28,943 nt of DNA from contig CAZHSB010000021.1 in NCBI GenBank assembly GCA_964534945.1, forward strand, positions 1-28,943. Reading direction: 5' to 3'. Position numbers and translations under genes: made by a program. Positions 24,175 to 28,943 of the stretch are shown piece after piece. The stretch comes from CAZHFA01 sp964534945 (GTDB lineage: Bacteria > Bdellovibrionota_C > UBA2361 > CAKMMH01). Numbering within the stretch: the stretch's first letter is position 1; the number at the start of each line of letters is the position of its first letter. The notes below the pieces were generated by a model. It searched no databases, had not been told where the DNA came from, and saw nothing but the letters and a program-made list of their open reading frames with translations.

Positions 24175-24954
24175 ATGAAAAAAATATTTTTAATTTTATT
24201 TGTCTTGATAATTTCATCGTGCGTAAAATCAAATAAAGCCATTATTGTTCCTGTGCAAACTAATAATAATTTTTTAGGGAGCCAAGAACGAGTAGTATCT
24301 TCATATGGAAAACAAGAAGTAAATATTAGGGGGGAAAGCTTATCAGGAACGCCAAGTTATGGATATTTTGGTGCAATTACAACTAAAAATGAGATAAATA
24401 CTCCTAAAAAAGGATATATGGGGGGTATCGTTGGAATGTATTCAAAAACAGATGGTGGCTACAAGGGGGGATTTGTTAGTGAATGTGTTGGAGATAAAAG
24501 TCCTAGTGGTTCTGGGTATAGTGGGGGAATTTCTGAAGTTGCGGATTCTTCTACATTGAACCAACCTACGCAAAGCCAATATGTACAAAGTGAAGCTACA
24601 ATAGTGAATACAGAATTTGTTAATACAAAAGCAAATGAATATCCAAAAGCTTCTTATGGTTGGGAAAATTCTTCTATAAATAACGACAAGTTAGCTAGTG
24701 CAGATTGCAAAGAAGCTAGCAATGAAATTATATCTGCAAAACAAACAGAAGTTTTGGCAGATAAACTTTTTTATTATAGAAAAGCTCTTAGATTGTGTCC
24801 TGAATCGTCAGACTATCATAACGGACTAGGGGAAGTTTATTTAGTGCTCAATCGAAAAGATGATGCTGTTTTTGAGTTTAAAGAATCTTTGCGATTAAAT
24901 CCCTCAAATTCCATGGCACAAAAAAATTTAAAAATGTTAACGGGTAATTATTAA
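24175..24954 (+). CDS. Lipoprotein with GYxGG repeats and C-terminal TPR
   Basis: 259 aa. Signal peptide with lipobox I-S-S-C (Cys16). A middle region holds four copies of a G-Y-x-G-(A/G)-(I/F) motif at about 63, 80, 95 and 114, spaced 15-19 residues apart. The C-terminal 65 residues match a tetratricopeptide pair (Y-Y-R-K-A-L-R-L-C-P, then Y-H-N-G-L-G-E-V-Y-L-V-L-N-R-K-D-D-A-V-F-E-F-K-E-S-L-R-L-N-P). TPRs mediate protein contacts, so it may assemble with the adjacent lipoproteins. AAGGAAG precedes the start. The GYxGG region matches nothing I know. Confidence 0.8.
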   Translation: MKKIFLILFVLIISSCVKSNKAIIVPVQTNNNFLGSQERVVSSYGKQEVNIRGESLSGTPSYGYFGAITTKNEINTPKKGYMGGIVGMYSKTDGGYKGGFVSECVGDKSPSGSGYSGGISEVADSSTLNQPTQSQYVQSEATIVNTEFVNTKANEYPKASYGWENSSINNDKLASADCKEASNEIISAKQTEVLADKLFYYRKALRLCPESSDYHNGLGEVYLVLNRKDDAVFEFKESLRLNPSNSMAQKNLKMLTGNY

Positions 24955-24968
24955 AAAGAGATTGTTCT

Positions 24969-25631
24969 ATGAAAAAAATATTATTAATTGTAATTTTTTT
25001 AAATCTTGTATCATGCGTCAACACAACAAGTCAAGTCGATAGGCGCTCAGATACTTTTTTTAATGAAGATGCTAAAATTGTTGAAAGTGATATTGTAAAA
25101 GGCAAAGATATAGAAGATGTTGCTTCTTCTAAAAATGCTCCTAAGTTATATGAAGATGAAATCGTTGTCGATGAAGAAGTTATCGAAGAAGAAAAAAGGC
25201 AAAAGTTTATATCAAAATACAATAAGGATTACGAAAACGAACGCCAAGTAGAAATTTTAAGGCAAAAAGCAATCGATGCAAGAGTCGATAAAAGAGGGAT
25301 TATTATAAATTTAGAAGATGCTCTTTTTGCGTTTAATAGTGCAACATTAACATTAAATGCAAGAAAAGTTATGAAAGAGATTTCTGATTATTTTCAGACT
25401 ATTCCAAATGATTTAATTTCTGTAGAAGGGCATACGGATTCTGTCGGAACTGTAATCTATAATCAAAGATTATCAGAACAACGCGCAAGAAATGTTGTCG
25501 AAGAGTTGGTTAAAAACGGAGTTAGCCGTTCTAGATTAAAGGCTAAAGGTTTTGGAGAAAGTGATCCAATCGCTACTAACAGGACAGAAGGGGGCAGGGC
25601 TCGCAATAGGCGTGTCGAACTAGTTTTTTAG
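24969..25631 (+). CDS. OmpA/Pal-family peptidoglycan-associated lipoprotein
   Basis: 220 aa. Lipobox L-V-S-C (Cys16), an acidic linker with Glu/Lys helix (about 60-105), and an OmpA C-terminal domain (about 108-220) with the diaminopimelate-binding signature V-E-G-H-T-D-S-V-G (Asp157), L-S-E-Q-R-A-R-N-V-V (Arg172) and G-F-G-E-S-D-P...R-R-V-E-L. Such proteins hold the outer membrane to the wall. Third in the lipoprotein run, 14 bp after the TPR gene. No tolB is near, so I do not call it pal. The stop codon lies inside the left arm of the 133-bp repeat. Confidence 0.9.
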   Translation: MKKILLIVIFLNLVSCVNTTSQVDRRSDTFFNEDAKIVESDIVKGKDIEDVASSKNAPKLYEDEIVVDEEVIEEEKRQKFISKYNKDYENERQVEILRQKAIDARVDKRGIIINLEDALFAFNSATLTLNARKVMKEISDYFQTIPNDLISVEGHTDSVGTVIYNQRLSEQRARNVVEELVKNGVSRSRLKAKGFGESDPIATNRTEGGRARNRRVELVF

Positions 25632-26004
25632 GCGACAATTTTGGCGATAATTGAAAAAAAATGAGAGGAATTCGCCTCCTCAATATACTACAGNNNNNNN
25701 NNNNNNNNNNNNNNNNNNNNNNNNNNNNNNNNNNNNNNNNNNNNNNNNNNNNNNNNNNNNNNNNNNNNNNNNNNNNNNNNNNNNNNNNNNNNNTTGTTTT
25801 TCCAATTCTCATCCAAAATTGTTGCCTAAAAATATAACCTGATATCTTTTGGCGATAATTGAAAAAAAATGAGAGGAATTCGCCTCCTCAATATACTACA
25901 GTATAATTTCGTCGTCTCACCTCCCATTGTTTTTCCAATTCTCATCCAAAATTGTTGCCTAAAAATATAACCTGATATCTTATGGCGACAATTGAAAAAA
26001 AATG
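25625..26004. repeat. 133-bp tandem repeat with long imperfect inverted arms
   Basis: Unit start GGCGATAATTG occurs at 25643 and 25851, and a variant GGCGACAATTG at 25984. The second unit (25851-25983) is 133 bp. Sequence before and after the N run matches that unit exactly except for 25 missing bases. In the first copy, 25625-25668 is the near-complement of 25920-25965 (about 80% over 44-46 bases), so the element reads left arm, ~40-bp centre, right arm. The last copy breaks off after about 21 bases. The repeat is in the untranslated region behind the OmpA-family gene. Confidence 0.85.
25694..25793. other. Assembly gap of 100 N inside the tandem repeat
   Basis: Exactly 100 N, a standard placeholder length. 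The flanking bases fit one 133-bp unit if the true gap is 25 bp, or 25 plus a multiple of 133. Confidence 0.98.
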
Positions 26005-26089
26005 CAAAATTCTCCCCCTAGGGGGACACGCTCTCTTCGTTTGCGCTTACTCCCCAGGTCCTAAACCTATCAAAAAGTGCAATTAAAGA
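26005..26089. other. GC-rich non-coding patch with a 14-bp perfect palindrome
   Basis: Following the last repeat fragment, about 26010-26070 is visibly far richer in G+C than the rest of the window. It contains TCCCCCTAGGGGGA at 26013-26026, a perfect dyad. No ORF of use is seen. It abuts the end of the hemolysin III gene and could be a remnant of another mobile or repeated element. Confidence 0.6.
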
Positions 26090-26752
26090 TTACAATACAT
26101 ATAAATAGATTGAAAAGAATTGACAAATGGAACCTGCTAATACAAATACATGAAAAATTGAATGCATATATTTTATTTTTTTTCCGATGCCATAAAAAAT
26201 CGCGCCAACTGTATAACAAATACCACCGGAAACAAGTAACCAAATACCAGCAGTCGGAATTACCGCACAAAGTGGAGCAAGAGTAAAAACAATCATCCAA
26301 CCTAAAATAAGATAACTAATGATAGAGATGATCTTGTACTTTTTTAAATCAATTGCATTAAATACTATCCCAACAATTGAGGCTCCCCAAACAACCCCAA
26401 ACATTGACCAACCTAATGCATTATCTAATGCTACTAACATATATGGCGTATAACTTCCAGCAATAAGTAGATAAATACTACAATGATCAATTATTCTAAG
26501 AATTCTTTTTGCATCATTTACTTTTAAAGCGTGGTAGATTGTCGACATCGTGTACAAGATAAAAAGAGTAAGACCATAAACGCAACTACTTGCAATCGCT
26601 ACGGGACTATTCTTAACAGTACTTATAGAAATACAAAGTATAAGCGCTAAAATGGATAATAAAATTCCAATACCATGCGATATGGAACTCATTAGCTCCT
26701 CTCCTAAAGAATATTTAGGAACTTCAATCTTATTTTTAAAATCTGTGTTCAT
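26090..26752 (-). CDS. Hemolysin III / PAQR-family membrane protein
   Basis: 220 aa from the ATG at 26752. The frame is open farther upstream, but that part would read through the tRNA-Phe gene. The family start region Y-S-L-G-E-E-L-M-S-S-I-S-H-G-I-G is present, then about seven membrane helices, with S-T-I-Y-H-A-L (His in helix 2), I-D-H-C-S-I-Y-L-L-I-A-G-S-Y-T-P, and H-S-I-F-H-V-F-V-L-A-G near the end. The conserved Ser/Asp/His residues form the PAQR metal site. The hemolysin name is historical; bacterial members act in lipid/membrane homeostasis, uncertain here. Confidence 0.92.
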   Translation of the reverse strand: MNTDFKNKIEVPKYSLGEELMSSISHGIGILLSILALILCISISTVKNSPVAIASSCVYGLTLFILYTMSTIYHALKVNDAKRILRIIDHCSIYLLIAGSYTPYMLVALDNALGWSMFGVVWGASIVGIVFNAIDLKKYKIISIISYLILGWMIVFTLAPLCAVIPTAGIWLLVSGGICYTVGAIFYGIGKKIKYMHSIFHVFVLAGSICQFFSIYLYVL

Positions 26753-26774
26753 AATTAACCGTGCAAAAAATACT

Positions 26775-26805
26775 ATTATAATAAAGGTTTTATTTTTATT
26801 ATCAA
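26775..26805 (-). promoter_or_regulatory. Candidate promoter of the hemolysin III gene
   Basis: On the minus strand, TTGATA (26805-26800) and a perfect TATAAT (26780-26775) with a 19-bp spacer, slightly long. It lies between tRNA-Phe and the ATG at 26752, giving a leader of roughly 15-20 bases. Confidence 0.35.
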
Positions 26806-26862
26806 TAAGAGAAAAGAATAAGTTGCTGAAAATATAAAACAGATAAGGAAAATACAAAAAAA

Positions 26863-26935
26863 TGCCCAAGGACGGAATCGAACCGCCGACACGAAGATTT
26901 TCAGTCTTCTGCTCTGCCGACTGAGCTACCTGGGC
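26863..26935 (-). tRNA. tRNA-Phe (anticodon GAA), CCA not encoded
   Basis: 73 nt. The minus strand starts GCCCAGGTAGCTCAGTCGG. Anticodon arm GAAGA-CTGAAAA-TCTTC gives anticodon GAA. T-loop TTCGATT; the acceptor stem pairs over seven positions with one G-U; discriminator A. The bases after it are a T-run, so CCA must be added by nucleotidyltransferase. It sits between the RDD gene and the hemolysin III gene, all leftward. Confidence 0.97.
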
Positions 26936-27035
26936 ATACAAATAAAATGTACCTTGTATATATATCAAAAAGACAAACTGTTTTCAAGGCAATGTAAAAA
27001 TTTATTAAAGAAAAATTAAAAAAATCTTAAAATGT

Positions 27036-28769
27036 TTAAACTCTAACTAATTTTGTTTTTGATAATCGCTCATGTAATCCAGTTGTCTTAAAAATTTCGA
27101 TTAGTGATAAAAATGTGATCGGCATACAAAATATTCTTACAAGGATTTGTCTTATTTTGGGCTTCTTGTTGTCTGTGCTCTTTATTTGGTATGACAAGAG
27201 ACCAAGCCCTAAACTTGTTTGAAATAGTGTAAAGACGATTGTGTAATATGCAATTGATAATAATAATAACGATTTTAAGAATAACGTGGAAAAATCTATC
27301 AAAAATAATGGATCTTGAGAAAATTTTAAAAAGTTAGCATTAGATGAAATTGTAAAAAGGGAAAATAAGGCAGATACAAAAGCTAAAATTATAAAATCTA
27401 CAACAAATGCAGAAAATTTCACAAAAAAATTAGCAGTTTGACATTCAGAAGTTTTATCTTTTTCAATAGATTTCTTCTTAATTTTTCTTGTTATGCGTTG
27501 TTTAAAATCTTTTTTGCTGTTTAATGATGCTTCTATTCTGACTTCTTCAACTGGCTTTTTTTGTTTTAATTCTTGATTTGACTCTTGTGTAACTTGCGCA
27601 ATTCCATTTTTTTCTGTTTTAAGGCTTTCTTCAAGATCTTGCTTTAATGAATTAATTTCAGTTAAGATTGCGTTTTCCATGCTATCCGTTAATGATGAAT
27701 CTGCCAAATTAAAAAGTTCCTCTAGCTCAACGGGATCATCTAAAAATATAGTATCCTCTTCTGGCAAGAAATCATCATCAGGTAGAGAAACATCTGAAAA
27801 TGCGGACAAATAAAGTTTATCAATTTCTGATAACTCTTCTTTTGGTTCTGCATAGTTGCTAGTATGTTTCTTTCTTTTTAACCTATCAGGTAAAATGTTT
27901 TTCCCTAAAATTAAATCAAGATCACTTAGCTTAAATTCTAATTGTTTTATCTCATTTTTAAAGCCAAAACGCACAGCCTTTTGAGGTTCTAAATTCTCAG
28001 TGTTATTATCTTTCTCATCTATTTTATTTGTGCCATGTTCTCCTAAAATTTCTTTTAGAGCTTCAGTTTCTTCTTTTTCTTCAAAATTATCTATATTTTC
28101 AATTGCTTCTATTGGTGTTTTTATCTCTTCATCTTTTTTAGTATCACCTACATTTATAGTATCTGTGATATTATTTTTAACTACTTTATCGTTTTGAAGT
28201 TCTTCTATCTTATCTTTTGCGAGAACAAAATTTATCTTTTTTCGTAATTCCTCTCTTTGCTCTGCTTCTTGTTTTTCTATAACTTTTCTTTCTTCTTTGC
28301 TTCTTCCAAATAACTTTCGTAACCACTTATTGCGTTTTTTTAGAAGAGATTTTTCTTGAATTGTATCATTTATCTTTTCTTTTTTATCACTAGAGTCTGG
28401 AATTTCTTTTGTCGCGTCGAACTTTTCTATATTTATTTGTTTTTCACTATCATTTTGAAATGGAATTGATACTTTTAAGTAATCATCAGTTAATTCTTTT
28501 AAAATTAATCTATCAATTTTTGCTAATCCGATATGTTGTTTGTTTTTTTTATTATTTTCACTATTGGTAGGAGATATTAAACGTGGCTTAATATTTTTTC
28601 TAAGATTTTTTTCTTTTACAACAGTTTCTTGTAAATTAAAATTTGGTGCTTCTCCAGTTAAATCAACAGTAATTGTTGATACATCTTGAATGCTTTCATC
28701 AAGTTTTTCAGATGAATAACTCATATCTGATGCCAGCATATTTGCGTCGACCTTTCTATTATATTTCAT
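27036..28769 (-). CDS. RDD-domain membrane protein with long acidic N-terminal region
   Basis: 577 aa. Residues about 1-440 are hydrophilic, Glu/Lys/Asp-rich and probably disordered or coiled, with a basic patch W-L-R-K-L-F-G-R-S-K-E-E-R and a highly acidic stretch around 330-365. The last 137 residues are an RDD domain: F-F-V-K-F-S-A-F-V-V-D-F-I-I-L, further hydrophobic helices, then the T-S-L-G-L-G-L-L-S-Y-Q-I loop and R-Q-I-L-V-R-I-F-C-M-P, matching the family order. RDD proteins are usually about 150-250 aa and of uncertain, possibly transport-related, role. There is no signal peptide, so the N-terminal part is cytoplasmic. No SD is obvious before the ATG. Confidence 0.85.
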   Translation of the reverse strand: MKYNRKVDANMLASDMSYSSEKLDESIQDVSTITVDLTGEAPNFNLQETVVKEKNLRKNIKPRLISPTNSENNKKNKQHIGLAKIDRLILKELTDDYLKVSIPFQNDSEKQINIEKFDATKEIPDSSDKKEKINDTIQEKSLLKKRNKWLRKLFGRSKEERKVIEKQEAEQREELRKKINFVLAKDKIEELQNDKVVKNNITDTINVGDTKKDEEIKTPIEAIENIDNFEEKEETEALKEILGEHGTNKIDEKDNNTENLEPQKAVRFGFKNEIKQLEFKLSDLDLILGKNILPDRLKRKKHTSNYAEPKEELSEIDKLYLSAFSDVSLPDDDFLPEEDTIFLDDPVELEELFNLADSSLTDSMENAILTEINSLKQDLEESLKTEKNGIAQVTQESNQELKQKKPVEEVRIEASLNSKKDFKQRITRKIKKKSIEKDKTSECQTANFFVKFSAFVVDFIILAFVSALFSLFTISSNANFLKFSQDPLFLIDFSTLFLKSLLLLSIAYYTIVFTLFQTSLGLGLLSYQIKSTDNKKPKIRQILVRIFCMPITFLSLIEIFKTTGLHERLSKTKLVRV

Positions 28770-28943
28770 TGTAAAAAATTAAAACTTATTTCTTAATGCA
28801 AAGATGTTTCTAAAAATAACCTTATAAAAACTCTACGTGTTATGTTAAGTCATTTTTTAAATAACATCAACATATCTTTAGATTTTTATTAAAATACGAT
28901 TTAAAAAAACATATTTTCAAATCAAGTAATACATAATAGAATT

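Noticed and set aside
25625..26004. CRISPR array or integron attC array
   Set aside because: The repeat unit is 133 bp with no regular unique spacers, and the arms lack attC core sites (RYYYAAC/GTTRRRY); no cas or integrase gene is present.
26753..26968. N-terminal extension of the hemolysin III protein (72 residues)
   Set aside because: It reads straight through tRNA-Phe; the family start matches the ATG at 26752.

Overview
The window is about 29 kb of very AT-rich bacterial chromosome (roughly 30% G+C by eye). It carries ordinary housekeeping genes and many envelope proteins. The organism is Gram-negative: there are six lipobox-bearing lipoproteins plus lspA, an OmpA/Pal-type peptidoglycan-binding lipoprotein and a type IV pilin. 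A csrA-fliW pair suggests a flagellated ancestry. The lineage cannot be fixed from sequence alone. The gene mix would suit a low-GC delta-/Bdellovibrionota-like bacterium, but that is a weak inference. A run of exactly 100 N inside a tandem repeat indicates a scaffold gap in a draft assembly.

Layout, left to right. Positions 1-2137 hold the 3' end of a Thr/Ser-rich surface-protein gene built on decapeptide repeats, then smpB (trans-translation) and a small lipoprotein. Positions 2148-5497 hold a leftward polytopic membrane protein, csrA-fliW (post-transcriptional control), and a STAS protein followed by a zinc-ribbon protein. Positions 5501-8335 hold tRNA-Ser(GGA), an SH3-domain secreted protein, a lone type IV pilin, an unknown cytoplasmic protein and an S1-family serine protease lipoprotein. 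Positions 8354-14148 hold trmB, a glycine-zipper lipoprotein, clpX, two small unknown proteins, tatD and mnmA. Positions 14263-21560 hold a tail-anchored unknown, the alpha-glucan degradation pair glgP-malQ, and a protein with DEAD-box helicase architecture whose ATPase motifs are largely lost. Positions 21746-25631 are an envelope cluster: a WD40 lipoprotein overlapping lspA, then three more lipoproteins (coiled-coil, TPR, OmpA). Positions 25625-26089 are a non-coding stretch with a 133-bp tandem repeat, the assembly gap and a GC-rich palindromic patch. Positions 26090-28769 hold a hemolysin III/PAQR-family protein, tRNA-Phe(GAA) and an RDD membrane protein with a long acidic extension.

Functional threads: translation quality and tRNA maturation (smpB, trmB, mnmA, two tRNAs), proteolysis (clpX), storage-glucan use (glgP, malQ), post-transcriptional regulation (csrA/fliW) and lipoprotein biogenesis with its likely clients (lspA cluster). 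I found no transposase, prophage, CRISPR array or recognisable defence system. The items most worth a second look are the degenerate DEAD-box protein, the 133-bp repeat with inverted arms, the lspA-linked lipoprotein cluster, and promoters lying so close to start codons that leaderless mRNAs are likely.
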